DNA of 41,880 nt from Bacteroidales bacterium (GCA_017446775.1 JAFSQE010000002.1:1-41880), one strand, 5' to 3'. Shown: positions 9,155 through 19,050, numbered from the stretch's first letter. The notes: generated by a model not told the origin, from the letters alone. Numbers and translations are program-made.

Positions 9155-9667
9155 ATGAGACACAATAGGTCAATTAATCATCTGGGACGCAAAAGCGGTC
9201 ACCGCAAAGCTATGCTTGCCAACATGGCCTGCTCTCTTATCATGCACAAGAGAATAGAGACCACTGTGGCTAAGGCTAAGGCTCTGAGGATGTACGTCGA
9301 GCCGCTGATCACCAAATCGAAAGACGATTCGACACACTCCCGCCGTACCGTTTTCAGCTATCTGAAGCAGAAAGAGGCCGTTAGCGAGTTGTTCCGCGTA
9401 GTGGCTCCCAAGATCGCCGACCGTCCGGGCGGATACACCCGCATCGTGAAGACCGGTTTCCGCGAGGGTGATGCTGCTGATATGGCAATCATCGAGCTGG
9501 TTGACTTCAACGAGGCTGCACTTGCAGCAACTGAGAAAGCTGCCAAGAAGCCTGCTACCCGTCGTAGCCGCCGCAAAGCTGCCGAGGCTCCCGCAGCCGA
9601 GACTCCCAAGGCAGAAGAGGCTCCCGCAGCAGAGCAACCCGCTGCAGAAGCACCCGCAGCAGAGTAA
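9155..9667 (+). CDS. rplQ: 50S ribosomal protein L17 with Ala/Glu/Pro-rich tail
   Basis: Large-subunit protein bL17. The core (about residues 1-120) has [21 protein letters not shown] and the C-terminal [24 protein letters not shown]. About 50 extra residues follow, first basic ([14 protein letters not shown]) and then repeats of Ala, Pro and Glu. Such acidic tails are seen on L17 of many Bacteroidota. It is the last gene of the ribosomal cluster, followed by a terminator. Confidence 0.97.
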   Translation: MRHNRSINHLGRKSGHRKAMLANMACSLIMHKRIETTVAKAKALRMYVEPLITKSKDDSTHSRRTVFSYLKQKEAVSELFRVVAPKIADRPGGYTRIVKTGFREGDAADMAIIELVDFNEAALAATEKAAKKPATRRSRRKAAEAPAAETPKAEEAPAAEQPAAEAPAAE

Positions 9668-9687
9668 TCTGCCATAAGGGGTAAACA

Positions 9688-9735
9688 ACGCGACGCATAC
9701 CTGGTTTCTGCCGGGTGTGCGTCGTGTTTTTTGTT
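9688..9735 (+). terminator. Intrinsic terminator of the ribosomal operon
   Basis: Arms at 9688-9701 and 9714-9727 pair over 14 base pairs, allowing G-U pairs, around a 12-base loop. They are followed by a T-rich tract (TTTTTTGTTTT). It lies 20 bases after the rplQ stop. Confidence 0.88.
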
Positions 9736-9783
9736 TTGCGCCATAAAATGCATACCTTAGCACCAAAGGATAAAATTAAAAAG

Positions 9784-11283
9784 ATGAAAAAGCTTTTTCT
9801 GGAGGCGTTGTGCCTTGTATCCCTTTCCGGCGCGCTGCCTGCACAAGATATCAAAGACATAGCGTCGTATCAGATAAACGTCTCCCGCGATCTGTGGTAT
9901 AATTCTGCCAATACCGCAGGCCTCGCGCTGGGTCAGACAGGGCAGTGGCGTAACCTCTCTCTGGGCTATGGCCTGCAGCAGGGGTCGTTTACAGATTCGT
10001 GGCAGGCAAAGTCACAGAACGGTTTCTCTCTGAACGGCGACATGCTTATGAATCTGGGCGGTTTCAAGCTTAAAGCCGGTGTCAATGCAGAGCGTAACAG
10101 CCTTGAGCAGTGCATGTACAACACCTCTGTCTATGACGTGGCGTGGGATATGCCCTTCTATGTGGCGATGAACACTGACGAGCGCTTCCCCCTTACCAAA
10201 AGCAGTGCCGATATAGATATAGCGGCAGCATCGCCCCTTTTGCTTGACGGTGCGCTGGCGGTGGGCCTTGAGGCAAAGGCTATCTGTCGTGCGGCAAGCA
10301 GAGCAGAGGATATAGTATCCAATTATTCTTCTTTCGGGTATGAAATAGCCCCGTCTGTGACATATTCCATAACGGAAGACAATATCCTTGGACTTGCGCT
10401 GCGTTTTAGCCACCTGCCTGCCCAGAGCACCGTGACGACCTACGATAACAGCGAGATCGGCGTGGTGTTCCTGCAGGGCCTTGGTTCTTACTCTGCCCGC
10501 TGGGCCGGCGGGGTAATCGCCCTCAAACCGCTGGAATACAGTACCGACATGCGCGCAGTCGCGCTTGAATACAATCACCTTGGCGAGAAGTCAGAATGGT
10601 TGCTGGAGATATCCCTGGACAAGGGGTCCACAACCGTTGAGGAGCAAAGCGGAGGGCGCGCTACAGGCCGTGTGGACAGGTTTATAACCGGCGCCTCTAT
10701 CCAGGGGCTGTTTGGCGAGAACCGCTCCCGCAAGCTTAATCTTGATTTCAGGTACAATCTGAACTACTGGCTAAACGGTAGCACCGCTTTCGCTCAGAAC
10801 AGCATTATAGATGCCGACCTTAGATATACCGTATATACCGGCGTGGATGTCAAGCCTGCATACGATTTTGTGCTGGGCGCCGGGCTGGACTTCTTTTCCT
10901 TGAATTCCACCAGATATACGCCGGACGGGAGCCTGAAAAATCTTTCTATGCTGCCGTATGCCTTCCTTGGCAAGAACACCCGTATCGGCACGGCCGGTTC
11001 GCTGCTGCTCCGCCTGGATGTGGGGTACCGTTTCTCTGCAAATACCGCTTATGCCTACACCGGAGAAAATGCCACTACCAACTACATCGTCAATTATATG
11101 TTCGACGATGAGGTCGATTATCTGAAGGCCTATTACATCCGAACCACGGCCATGGCCTCCTACACGCATCGCCTCAGCGAGAAGCTGGCTGCGTACGCAC
11201 GGGTAGACGGCGGCTACAACAGGCCTATGAACGGAAACGGCAACCGTGTGGCTGCCGCATTATCGATTGGGTTGATGTTTTAA
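9784..11283 (+). CDS. Predicted secreted outer-membrane beta-barrel-like protein
   Basis: A 499-residue protein not assigned with confidence; a DUF6850-type outer-membrane barrel is a possibility from memory only. The N-terminus MKKLFLEALCLVSLSGALPAQ is a good type I signal peptide with cleavage after Ala20 or nearby. The rest is rich in alternating hydrophobic/polar stretches with aromatic residues and many Gly turns, and ends in AAALSIGLMF, a Phe terminus typical of outer-membrane barrels. The start at 9784 was chosen because the signal peptide begins there; the longer frame from 9715 overlaps the terminator. Its stop lies 2 bases from the end of the convergent kinase gene. Confidence 0.75.
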   Translation: MKKLFLEALCLVSLSGALPAQDIKDIASYQINVSRDLWYNSANTAGLALGQTGQWRNLSLGYGLQQGSFTDSWQAKSQNGFSLNGDMLMNLGGFKLKAGVNAERNSLEQCMYNTSVYDVAWDMPFYVAMNTDERFPLTKSSADIDIAAASPLLLDGALAVGLEAKAICRAASRAEDIVSNYSSFGYEIAPSVTYSITEDNILGLALRFSHLPAQSTVTTYDNSEIGVVFLQGLGSYSARWAGGVIALKPLEYSTDMRAVALEYNHLGEKSEWLLEISLDKGSTTVEEQSGGRATGRVDRFITGASIQGLFGENRSRKLNLDFRYNLNYWLNGSTAFAQNSIIDADLRYTVYTGVDVKPAYDFVLGAGLDFFSLNSTRYTPDGSLKNLSMLPYAFLGKNTRIGTAGSLLLRLDVGYRFSANTAYAYTGENATTNYIVNYMFDDEVDYLKAYYIRTTAMASYTHRLSEKLAAYARVDGGYNRPMNGNGNRVAAALSIGLMF

Positions 11284-11285
11284 TC

Positions 11286-11900
11286 TTAGAAGAGGCCGTT
11301 AAGCTGGGCATCTATCAGATCGCACACTGTCCTTAAGTCCGCAGGATTCTCTTCAAAATCGTATTTGTCCACATCCAGTATCAGGAGCTTGCCATCGGTA
11401 TAGTTCTCGATCCATTTCTCATAGCGGTCGTGCAGCCCTTTGAGATAATCTATGCGGATGCTGTTCTCATATTCGCGGCCGCGTTTCTGGATCTTGGCCA
11501 CGACGTTGGGGATGGAACTGCGCAGATATATAAGCAGATCTGGCGCCTTTACCAGCGAAATCATCAGGTTGAACAGGTCTTTGTAGTTCTCAAAGTCGCG
11601 GGTGGCCATAAGCCCCATGTCGTGCAGGTTGGGGGCAAAGATGTTGGCATCCTCATAAATTGTGCGGTCTTGCACGATTACATCGCTGCTTCGGCTTATC
11701 TCCACGACATCGCGGAAGCGCTTGTTCAGAAAATATATCTGAAGGTTGAACGACCAACGCTCCATGTCTTCGTAAAAATCGGCCAGATAGGGGTTATGGT
11801 CTACCGGTTCGAACCGGGGAATCCATTTGTAATGCTCGCAAAGCAAACGTGTCAGGGTGGTTTTGCCGCTACCGATGTTTCCTGCTATCGCTATATGCAT
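11286..11900 (-). CDS. Deoxynucleoside kinase family protein
   Basis: Cytoplasmic dNK/dGK/dAK-type kinase that phosphorylates deoxynucleosides for salvage. The 204 residues contain the P-loop GNIGSGKTT (residues 7-15), the DRT of QDRTIYED (78-84), equivalent to the family's DRS motif with the sugar-binding residues, and an Arg-rich lid region (KRGREYENSIR, about 150-160). The start is the ATG at 11900; the longer frame upstream is not protein-like. It is transcribed divergently from the hydrolase at 11961. Which base it prefers cannot be told from sequence. Confidence 0.92.
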   Translation of the reverse strand: MHIAIAGNIGSGKTTLTRLLCEHYKWIPRFEPVDHNPYLADFYEDMERWSFNLQIYFLNKRFRDVVEISRSSDVIVQDRTIYEDANIFAPNLHDMGLMATRDFENYKDLFNLMISLVKAPDLLIYLRSSIPNVVAKIQKRGREYENSIRIDYLKGLHDRYEKWIENYTDGKLLILDVDKYDFEENPADLRTVCDLIDAQLNGLF

Positions 11901-11927
11901 AATAAATACAGATTTTCTGTCATCATA

Positions 11928-11935
11928 CAAATTTA
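11928..11935 (-). promoter_or_regulatory. -7 box for the deoxynucleoside kinase gene
   Basis: Read on the minus strand this is TAAATTTG, a full match to the Bacteroidota -7 element TAnnTTTG. A start about 5 bases further on would leave a leader of about 23 bases. No clear -33 TTTG was found. Confidence 0.5.
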
Positions 11936-11948
11936 GCAAAAGACTTTG

Positions 11949-11956
11949 TAATTTTG
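11949..11956 (+). promoter_or_regulatory. -7 box placed directly before the MBL-fold gene
   Basis: TAATTTTG matches TAnnTTTG exactly and ends 4 bases before the ATG at 11961. If this box is used, transcription would begin at or within a base or two of the start codon, giving a leaderless mRNA. Confidence 0.45.
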
Positions 11957-11960
11957 CGGT

Positions 11961-12593
11961 ATGTACAAAGTTTTTTATTTCAACCCGCTGCGAGAGTGTA
12001 CCTATGTCGTCAGCAATAATGCCCGCGAGTGTGTGATTATCGATCCCGGTGCAATAACGGAACGGGAGAGGGAGCGGCTGGCCGGCTATATAGGGGAAGA
12101 GAAGCTGCAAGTGCGTGCGGTGCTGCTCACACACGGTCATTTTGACCATATCTTCGGGTTGAAAGATGCTGTAGAGCGCTGGTCCGTACCGGTGTATATG
12201 CACCCTAAAGACCAGTCGGTGTTCGAGGGGGCGGCGGGCTTCAGCCATATGGTGGGGCTGCCGTACGAGCCATACGAGGGGCCTGTTCTGGATATAATGT
12301 CCTGCAACGATGCCCTCCCGCAGGGGTTGCGTTTCGAGGTGATAGAGACCCCCGGCCATACCCAGGGCAGTGTATGCCTCTATCAGATTGGACAGGGAGT
12401 GATGTTTTGCGGCGACACCATATTCCGCGGCGCCGTGGGGCGTACCGACCACCCGGGCGGCGATTTTGACCAGATGATGGAGAGCATACGGCGGTGTATA
12501 CTGCCGCTGCCGCCTGCAACAAGGCTGATTCCGGGCCACGGGCACGAAACGACCGTTGGCGAAGAGAAACAGACGAACCCCTTTTTACTGTAG
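11961..12593 (+). CDS. MBL-fold metallohydrolase (glyoxalase II-like)
   Basis: A 210-residue metallo-beta-lactamase-fold hydrolase, probably cytoplasmic and of the glyoxalase II-like thioester hydrolase branch. Metal ligands are visible: THGHFDH (residues 57-63), His133 in PGHTQGS, Asp152 in FCGDTIF and His193 in PGHGHET. The natural substrate cannot be deduced. The uvrA ATG follows 17 bases after its stop, so the two may be co-transcribed. Confidence 0.9.
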   Translation: MYKVFYFNPLRECTYVVSNNARECVIIDPGAITERERERLAGYIGEEKLQVRAVLLTHGHFDHIFGLKDAVERWSVPVYMHPKDQSVFEGAAGFSHMVGLPYEPYEGPVLDIMSCNDALPQGLRFEVIETPGHTQGSVCLYQIGQGVMFCGDTIFRGAVGRTDHPGGDFDQMMESIRRCILPLPPATRLIPGHGHETTVGEEKQTNPFLL

Positions 12594-12610
12594 AAACGCG
12601 AAACGGAGTG

Positions 12611-15418
12611 ATGGATACAATAGACATAATTGGCGCACGGGCGCATAACCTCAAGGACATTTCGCTCTCTATCCCGCGGAATGCGCTGGTGGTTGTGACC
12701 GGTGTGAGCGGGAGCGGCAAGAGCTCGCTCGCGTTTGACACCATATATGCAGAGGGGCAGCGCCGCTATGTCGATACCCTTAACACCTATGCCCGTCAGT
12801 TCATGGGGATGCTGGAGCGTCCTGATGTAGATGACATCCGCGGCCTGAGCCCGATTCTGGCGATTGAACAGAAAACTACCGGTCGCAATCCCCGCTCTAC
12901 CATCGGCACTGTAACCGAGATTTACGACTTCTTCCGCCTGCTGTTTGCCCGCGCTTCGCAGGCCTACTCTCCCGCTACCGGCAAAGAGATGGTGCGCTAT
13001 TCCGATGCCATGATAGTGGATCTTATCCTTAGCGGGTATGCAGGCAGGAAGATATTGCTTCTTGCGCCACTGGTAACGGGGCGCAAAGGGCATTACAAAG
13101 ACCTTTTCGAACACCTTGTAAAAAAGGGATACACACAGGTTATGGTAGACGACCAGCTGTGTGACCTATCCACGATAGAGCCGCTGGACCGCTACAAATC
13201 GCACTTCATCTATCTGGTTGTGGACAAGCTGCAGCCAGACGAAGGCAGTCGCAGCCGAGTCTTCTCTTCTGTACAGACGGCGCTGGGGCAGGGCAAGGGT
13301 AGTATCGCCATAATGGAATACGGTGGCGGGCCGCTGCGCTTCATGAGCAAGAATTATGTCTGCCCCGACACAGGGATGTCGTTCCCCGTGCCCGCTCCGC
13401 ACACCTTCTCTTTCAACTCACCGCAGGGGGCATGTCCGCACTGCGGCGGTCTGGGCAAGATAGTGAGCATGGATTATGCAAAGCTGATTCCCAATCCGCA
13501 CCTCTCTCTGGCGTCGGGCGGTATCGCTCCGCTGGGGGTCTATCGCAAGAGCTCTGTATTCGAGGTGGTGGAAGCCATCGCCAAGAAATACGGCTTTTCA
13601 CTTAACACTCCCGTAGAAGATATCCCGCAAGAGGCGATGAGTGTGCTGCTCTACGGCTCCGAGGAGCTATTCCGCATTGGCAGCGGTGCCAATCAGCAGA
13701 TGGTCTCTTTCGAAGGGATTATCCCCCGCACCATGGCCTCCGGGAGCGAGAGCGACGAATCTCTGGCCCGCAAAGAGCGGTTTATGGAGGAGACGGTTTG
13801 CCCTGTGTGCGGCGGGACGCGATTGAAAAAAGAGTCGCTTTGCTTCAAGATAGCAGGGCTCGACATAGCCCAGGTGGCGGCGATGGACATCGATACGCTG
13901 TACGACTGGGTCCGGGGACTCCCGGAGCATTTGAGCGAGCGGCAGAATTTGATAGCGGAGGCGCTGCTCAAGGAGATTTGCGACAGGGTGGGGTTCCTCA
14001 AGGAGGTCGGTCTGGGATATCTCTCGCTGGACAGGCCCACGGCGACCCTCTCTGGTGGAGAAAGCCAGCGCATCCGGCTGGCGACCCAGATCGGCAGCAA
14101 GCTGGTTAATGTGCTCTATATCCTGGATGAGCCCAGCATCGGTCTGCATCAAAGGGATAACGACAAGCTGATAGATTCGCTCAAGAAGCTGCGCGACGAG
14201 GGGAACAGCGTGATGGTGGTAGAGCACGACCGCGAGATAATGGAGCAGGCCGACTGGCTGGTGGATATCGGCCCCGGAGCCGGGGAACAGGGTGGAGAAC
14301 TGCTTTATAACGGTTCTCCGGCGGGGATTGGCAAGGCAGGACTCTATACGCCCACCCTGGATTATCTGCTGGGAAGGCGCTGCATCGATGTCCCCGGCCA
14401 TCGCAGGGCAGGCAACGGCTCTTTCCTGGTGCTGCGCGGTGCCCGTGGCAACAATCTCAAAGATGTTACGCTCTCGCTGCCGCTGGGGTGCCTGATAGGT
14501 GTGAGCGGGGTCTCCGGCAGCGGAAAATCGTCGCTGGTAAGCGAGACGCTGATGCCTATCCTCAGCAATAAGCTGTACCGTTCGCTATATCCGGTGTTGC
14601 CATACGATACCCTCGAGGGAATCGGCAATATAGACAAGGTGATAGAGGTGGACCAGCAGCCCATCGGACGTTCGCCCCGCAGCAATCCCGCTACATATAT
14701 CAACGTGTTCACCGCCATCCGCGAGCTGTTCGGAGCGACCCCCGATGCCAAGATCCGCGGCTTCAAGGCGGGGCGTTTCTCTTTCAACACCGTCGGCGGA
14801 CGATGCGAGTCGTGCAAAGGTGCTGGGGTGCAGGAGATAGAGATGCGCTTTTTGCCGCCGGCCCATGTAACCTGCAAGGAGTGCGGTGGCAAACGCTACA
14901 AGCCAGATACGCTTGCCGTGCGTTATAAGGGGAAAAACATCAACGATGTGCTGGAGATGACAGTGTCCCAGGCCTGCGAATTCTTCCACAGCCATCCGTT
15001 CATTTATCCCAAGCTCAAGGCGATGGAAGATGTCGGGCTGGGATATGTCAAGCTGGGGCAGCCCTCAACCACACTATCGGGAGGAGAGAGCCAGAGGGTG
15101 AAACTGGCGGCAGAACTCAGCCGCAAGAGTACCGGCAACACCCTCTATCTGCTGGACGAACCCACCACCGGCCTCCATTTCGACGATATAAAGCGGCTCA
15201 TGGAGGTCCTTGGCAAGATTGTAGACCAGGGCAATACGGTGGTGATAATAGAGCACAACCTGGATGTGCTCAAATGCGTCGATTATCTTGTGGATATGGG
15301 GCCTGAAGGGGGCGCCGCGGGTGGCCATATCGTATGTGCCGGCACACCCGAGGATGTAGCCGCCTGCCCCGAATCCTACACCGGTCGGTATCTGGCAAAG
15401 GTCCTGGGCCAGAAGTGA
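12611..15418 (+). CDS. uvrA: Excinuclease ABC subunit UvrA
   Basis: Damage-recognition ATPase of nucleotide excision repair, 935 residues, the normal length. Both ABC halves are present: Walker [10 protein letters not shown] at 31-39 and again near 633-641, and signature LSGGESQR near 480 and 823. The insertion and C-terminal zinc modules are intact ([14 protein letters not shown] paired with CKECGG). In the first module the usual CPxCG reads CPDTG, losing one Cys, while CPHCGG remains; I recall this variant from other Bacteroidota UvrA. The start at 12611 was chosen because conserved sequence begins there ([16 protein letters not shown]); an upstream frame overlaps the preceding gene. Confidence 0.98.
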   Translation: MDTIDIIGARAHNLKDISLSIPRNALVVVTGVSGSGKSSLAFDTIYAEGQRRYVDTLNTYARQFMGMLERPDVDDIRGLSPILAIEQKTTGRNPRSTIGTVTEIYDFFRLLFARASQAYSPATGKEMVRYSDAMIVDLILSGYAGRKILLLAPLVTGRKGHYKDLFEHLVKKGYTQVMVDDQLCDLSTIEPLDRYKSHFIYLVVDKLQPDEGSRSRVFSSVQTALGQGKGSIAIMEYGGGPLRFMSKNYVCPDTGMSFPVPAPHTFSFNSPQGACPHCGGLGKIVSMDYAKLIPNPHLSLASGGIAPLGVYRKSSVFEVVEAIAKKYGFSLNTPVEDIPQEAMSVLLYGSEELFRIGSGANQQMVSFEGIIPRTMASGSESDESLARKERFMEETVCPVCGGTRLKKESLCFKIAGLDIAQVAAMDIDTLYDWVRGLPEHLSERQNLIAEALLKEICDRVGFLKEVGLGYLSLDRPTATLSGGESQRIRLATQIGSKLVNVLYILDEPSIGLHQRDNDKLIDSLKKLRDEGNSVMVVEHDREIMEQADWLVDIGPGAGEQGGELLYNGSPAGIGKAGLYTPTLDYLLGRRCIDVPGHRRAGNGSFLVLRGARGNNLKDVTLSLPLGCLIGVSGVSGSGKSSLVSETLMPILSNKLYRSLYPVLPYDTLEGIGNIDKVIEVDQQPIGRSPRSNPATYINVFTAIRELFGATPDAKIRGFKAGRFSFNTVGGRCESCKGAGVQEIEMRFLPPAHVTCKECGGKRYKPDTLAVRYKGKNINDVLEMTVSQACEFFHSHPFIYPKLKAMEDVGLGYVKLGQPSTTLSGGESQRVKLAAELSRKSTGNTLYLLDEPTTGLHFDDIKRLMEVLGKIVDQGNTVVIIEHNLDVLKCVDYLVDMGPEGGAAGGHIVCAGTPEDVAACPESYTGRYLAKVLGQK

Positions 15419-15461
15419 TTGCGTTCCCCGTGGTGCCAAACTCGCTGACTCCCAGCATCTT

Positions 15462-15495
15462 AAACAAAATTGCTTGCGTTATTTTACGCAAGCAA
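15462..15495 (-). terminator. Intrinsic terminator of the serpin gene
   Basis: A perfect 10-bp stem (15470-15479 with 15486-15495) has a 6-base loop. On the minus strand it is followed by TTTTGTTT, and it lies about 60 bases after the serpin stop. On the plus strand it may also slow uvrA transcription but has no T tract. Confidence 0.75.
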
Positions 15496-15558
15496 GATGT
15501 TGTAATGTGTTGAGAGACAGGCGTTTTGATGCCACAGGCGATGCCCGCAGGGCCGGGA

Positions 15559-16812
15559 CTATAGCGACTGTTTGATGCCTGCAAAGAGTATGGCGCCGGT
15601 ACTCTTCTCGCTTATGAAGTAGAGGAACGGGCGGTCCGCCTTGAAGTAGAAGACCTCGCTTGCAGGCGCTATGGCTGTGAGACGCATGCCGATGTAGGTA
15701 ACAGCTGCCGCCTCGGTGCCCTCCTCGTCCACTTTAATCTTGGCTTTGTGGCGGACCTCGTCTATGCACATCGGGGTGTCGCTCATGGCAGAAAAGTCGG
15801 CAGAACCGGAGAAAGCAAGCTGCATCCCCATATCCTGCAGAATCTCTATGCACAGCTTGTCGGCTGCATACTCCTGCTCAAAGCGTGGCATGGAGAACAC
15901 CGCATCATACAAATATCCGTCGTAGAGGAAATTCAGCCAGCGGTCCCTGTCCAGTCCTTCCAGCACTTTCTCTACCGTGGTGCCGCTGCGGGGCACAACT
16001 ATCGTCATGGCAAACGCTTCGTTGCCGTAGGGGATGCTCATCGCCTCAACATACTCGTCGCTGTAGACGCGGGCGTTGTTGAAGGTTCGGTTCATGAAGG
16101 TCTTTTTTACGGTGCTGCCGTCCCAGTTTGTAAACTTGTCGTCTTTGCTAAGGCTCTTGTCAAACGGTTCTGACCAACTCCCCTTGAAGTAGATTGCGTT
16201 CAGCAGGCTCACCATAATGTCGTCGTCAATCTGGTCCACAATCCTGTCTATCATACCGTGGGTGCGCTCTTTACACCATCCGTTAATCTCTGCAACCGCC
16301 TGCTGACCGTTGTCGGGCAGATCGCGCACCTCTGCAAAGAAGTTCTCCTTTATATCGTTTGTATAGTCGTCTTTAACAACGATTATTGGCTTTGACCAGA
16401 AAGAGTTGGCAATCTCGAAGGTGGTGGTGTTATCCACATCCTGCAGCGCCGGAATCAGGTAGCGGTAGAATCCGCCAACCTCGGCGCTCGAGAAATCGTT
16501 GAAGCCGATTGCGGAGTACATCTCGCCCTGAGTGTCCCCAACTGCTCCGGCGGCCGCCATACTAAGGGCCATCTGTATGCTGAACGGGGATACGAAGATG
16601 TTCTTGCCCGCCTGCTCCTTGTTGCAGGCAGCCTTCAGGAATTCAAACGTAAAGGCATTGGCATTGTAGCTGATCTGCTGCTGGACCTTGGTGAGGACGA
16701 TATCCGCACGTTCCTTGGGCTGGTTGGTCTTCTCCGGTTCTTTTTCGCACGAGAGAGAGAGCAGAGTCGCTGCCATAATCACGAGAGTGTTGAGAATCAT
16801 ATATCTTTTCAT
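15559..16812 (-). CDS. Serpin-family protease inhibitor lipoprotein
   Basis: A 417-residue serpin, a suicide inhibitor of serine or cysteine proteases. The N-terminus has a signal peptide ending at Cys22 followed by acidic residues (CEKEPEK), which suggests a lipoprotein, perhaps surface-displayed. Serpin landmarks include NIFVSPFSIQMALSMAAAGA, the breach/shutter region NAIYFKGSWSEPF, and the inhibitory hinge EEGTEAAAVT followed by the reactive loop and ADRPFLYFI. The hinge has the small residues needed for loop insertion, so real inhibition is likely. P1 cannot be fixed because the loop is a few residues longer than in antitrypsin; candidates are small residues (Thr/Ala). The start at 16812 matches the signal peptide. 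Confidence 0.93.
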   Translation of the reverse strand: MKRYMILNTLVIMAATLLSLSCEKEPEKTNQPKERADIVLTKVQQQISYNANAFTFEFLKAACNKEQAGKNIFVSPFSIQMALSMAAAGAVGDTQGEMYSAIGFNDFSSAEVGGFYRYLIPALQDVDNTTTFEIANSFWSKPIIVVKDDYTNDIKENFFAEVRDLPDNGQQAVAEINGWCKERTHGMIDRIVDQIDDDIMVSLLNAIYFKGSWSEPFDKSLSKDDKFTNWDGSTVKKTFMNRTFNNARVYSDEYVEAMSIPYGNEAFAMTIVVPRSGTTVEKVLEGLDRDRWLNFLYDGYLYDAVFSMPRFEQEYAADKLCIEILQDMGMQLAFSGSADFSAMSDTPMCIDEVRHKAKIKVDEEGTEAAAVTYIGMRLTAIAPASEVFYFKADRPFLYFISEKSTGAILFAGIKQSL

Positions 16813-16844
16813 AATAATACGCTTATAACTGTTAAATGCCAAAA

Positions 16845-16890
16845 CCGGGCGGATATCACATCGGATATCACGTTTCGTGCCCGGATTTTT
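16845..16890. promoter_or_regulatory. Repeat and hairpin between serpin and rhamnosidase genes
   Basis: The 10-base sequence CGGATATCAC occurs at 16850-16859 and again at 16862-16871, a 12-base step. Both copies lie in the loop of an inverted repeat (CCGGGC at 16845-16850, GCCCGG at 16879-16884) with a T run after it on the plus strand. This could be an operator for one or both divergent genes, or a leader hairpin of the serpin mRNA. Confidence 0.35.
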
Positions 16891-16951
16891 TGTAATTTAG
16901 CGCTACGGGTCCGTTTGCCCGCAAAAATCGTGCACGCTATCATTTTCTGCC

Positions 16952-19039
16952 ATGAAACGACTTATTCTGACATCCATCTGTCTTTTGGTATTGCTAACTG
17001 TATGTACGGCTTCCAAACGGCCGTCCGGTCTGAGAGTTGACCTTATGGAGTTCACCGATACCGATTTCGGACACGGGCGGATGGCTCTTGTGGCATCTTC
17101 CCGCCCCATGTTTTCCTGGGTGGTGCCTTCGGCAGGTAACGGCACGGTTCAGACTGCATACAAGATTGTGGTTAACAAGGGGGAGACGGAGCTTTGGAAC
17201 AGCGGCTGGGTAGAGAGCGGCGCCAGTGTTGCGGTGCCGTATCAGGGGCCGGAGCTGGAGAGAGATACCTATTACAGCTGGTCTGTTCAACTGCAGCTTG
17301 TCAATGCCAGGGGTAAACGTGTAAAAACGTCAGAAAGCGTTTATAAACGTTTTAAAACGGCTGGCAGCCTGCAGGAATATTCTACGCCTTCGTATCCGCT
17401 GATAGCCAAAGAAGAGATCTGCAAAAAGGCGGCCGGCGGTATTTACGATTTTAAAAAAGCCGCGTTCGGCATGTTGGAACTGACGCTCAACTCTGCCAGG
17501 AACGACAGTATCACCGTGATTATCGGAGAGCGGCTTAAAGATGGCCTGATAGAGCACACTCCGAGTGTCAGTTCTGTGGTTTATGATGAAATCGGCCTGA
17601 GGGTAAAGGCCGGTACACATACCTATCTGGTAGAACCCAACCGCGATGGCCGCAATACCGGACCGCAGGCTGTGCCTCTGCCGGAATATGCCGGAGTGGT
17701 GGCTCCCTTCAGGTATTGCTCCATTGCGGGGGATGCAGAACCGGTTTGTGTGAAGCGCATAAGCTATCACTATCCTTTTGATGAACAAGCGGCATCTTTT
17801 CGCTGCAGCAACGATACCCTTAACGCCATCTGGGACCTGTGCCACTACAGCCTTGAGCCATGTTCTTTTCTGGGAATCTGGGTGGACGGCAACCGCGAGC
17901 GCATACCCTACGAATACGATGCCCTTATCGCGCAGTTGTGCCACTATGGCAGCGACGCAGAGTATTCGATAGACCGTCGGACGCTGGAGTGGTTGCTACA
18001 GAAGCCCACCTGGCCCACGGAGTGGATACTGTATGCTGTAGAAATTGCCTGGAACGATTATCTCTGGACCGGCGACGACAGGGCGCTGAGGGCGAATTAC
18101 GAAGTGCTTAAGGCACATGGCCTTGATGCCTTGCGCAAACCCAACGGCCTGATCAGTACCAGACAGGGGCAGAGCCCTGAATTTTTGGCCAGCATCCGCC
18201 GCGGTGCCATCACCGATATCGTGGACTGGCCTCACAACAAGATAGAGGACGACGGCTTTGTCTACACCGATTTCAATGCGGTTGTGAATGCCCTCTACTA
18301 CCGCACGCTGCTGCGCCTTGCATCGATTGCCGACAGGGTGGGGGTTAAAGCCGATGCGGATTTCTTCTGCGAGGAGGCGGCCGCTACCCGCGAATCCTTC
18401 CGCGAGGCATTTTACGATGCGGATAAAGGCGTGATAAAGGATGGCATCGATACCGACCATGCGGCGCTGCATTCTAATATGATGGCGATACTGTGCGGCC
18501 TTCTTGACGACTCCGAGATTCCGGCGGTTGCTGATTATGTCCAGTCCCGCGGCCTTATGTGCAGCATCTTTGGCGCACACAATATGCTGGAGACACTCTA
18601 TGCCGCCGGCCGTGGCGATTTTGCCCTCAAGCTGATGACCAACGACAGCATGCGTGGCTGGTACAACGGTCTGCGTCTGGGAACTACCATCACCCTTGAG
18701 GCCTGGGACGACAGCTTCAAGCCTAACCAGGACTGGAACCATATCGCCGGCGCCGCCCCGGGTAACGCCATCCCGTTCTCCCTGATGGGCATCCGTCCCG
18801 CAGAGCCGGGCTTTTCACGCGTCGATATCCGCCCCCAGCCAGGCGATCTTACCTGGGCCGAGATATCGCTGCCCACCATCCGTGGCACCATAAAGATGCG
18901 TATCGACAAGAAATACCTTGAGGTCACCATCCCTGCCAACATGACCGCCGACATCTGGCTCCCCGGGGAGATAGCCGGTGCAACACCATTCGTCACGGTG
19001 GGCAGCGGGACCCATCGCCTCAAAATAGTTTCCAAGTAA
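16952..19039 (+). CDS. GH78 family alpha-L-rhamnosidase, secreted
   Basis: A 695-residue glycoside hydrolase that releases terminal alpha-L-rhamnose from plant glycosides or polysaccharides. It has a signal peptide (hydrophobic residues 3-17; Cys18 is not in a good lipobox), beta-rich N-terminal domains (about 25-290), an (alpha/alpha)6 barrel (about 290-610) and a C-terminal beta-sandwich. Expected GH78 catalytic positions are seen: Glu316 in DGNRERIPYEYD as general acid and Glu583 in TITLEAW as base. It is shorter than most GH78 enzymes (often above 850 residues), so an N-terminal accessory domain is probably absent. No SusC/D pair lies beside it. Confidence 0.9.
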   Translation: MKRLILTSICLLVLLTVCTASKRPSGLRVDLMEFTDTDFGHGRMALVASSRPMFSWVVPSAGNGTVQTAYKIVVNKGETELWNSGWVESGASVAVPYQGPELERDTYYSWSVQLQLVNARGKRVKTSESVYKRFKTAGSLQEYSTPSYPLIAKEEICKKAAGGIYDFKKAAFGMLELTLNSARNDSITVIIGERLKDGLIEHTPSVSSVVYDEIGLRVKAGTHTYLVEPNRDGRNTGPQAVPLPEYAGVVAPFRYCSIAGDAEPVCVKRISYHYPFDEQAASFRCSNDTLNAIWDLCHYSLEPCSFLGIWVDGNRERIPYEYDALIAQLCHYGSDAEYSIDRRTLEWLLQKPTWPTEWILYAVEIAWNDYLWTGDDRALRANYEVLKAHGLDALRKPNGLISTRQGQSPEFLASIRRGAITDIVDWPHNKIEDDGFVYTDFNAVVNALYYRTLLRLASIADRVGVKADADFFCEEAAATRESFREAFYDADKGVIKDGIDTDHAALHSNMMAILCGLLDDSEIPAVADYVQSRGLMCSIFGAHNMLETLYAAGRGDFALKLMTNDSMRGWYNGLRLGTTITLEAWDDSFKPNQDWNHIAGAAPGNAIPFSLMGIRPAEPGFSRVDIRPQPGDLTWAEISLPTIRGTIKMRIDKKYLEVTIPANMTADIWLPGEIAGATPFVTVGSGTHRLKIVSK

Positions 19040-19050
19040 TAGCCGTAACT

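Noticed and set aside
9735-9760. Full -33/-7 promoter for the barrel-like protein gene
   Set aside because: TACCTTAG (9753-9760) is only a 7 of 8 match to the -7 box and the nearest TTTG is 14 bases away, shorter than usual.
12494-12610. Longer start for UvrA
   Set aside because: The 39 extra residues overlap the MBL-fold gene and are unlike any UvrA N-terminus; conserved sequence begins at 12611.
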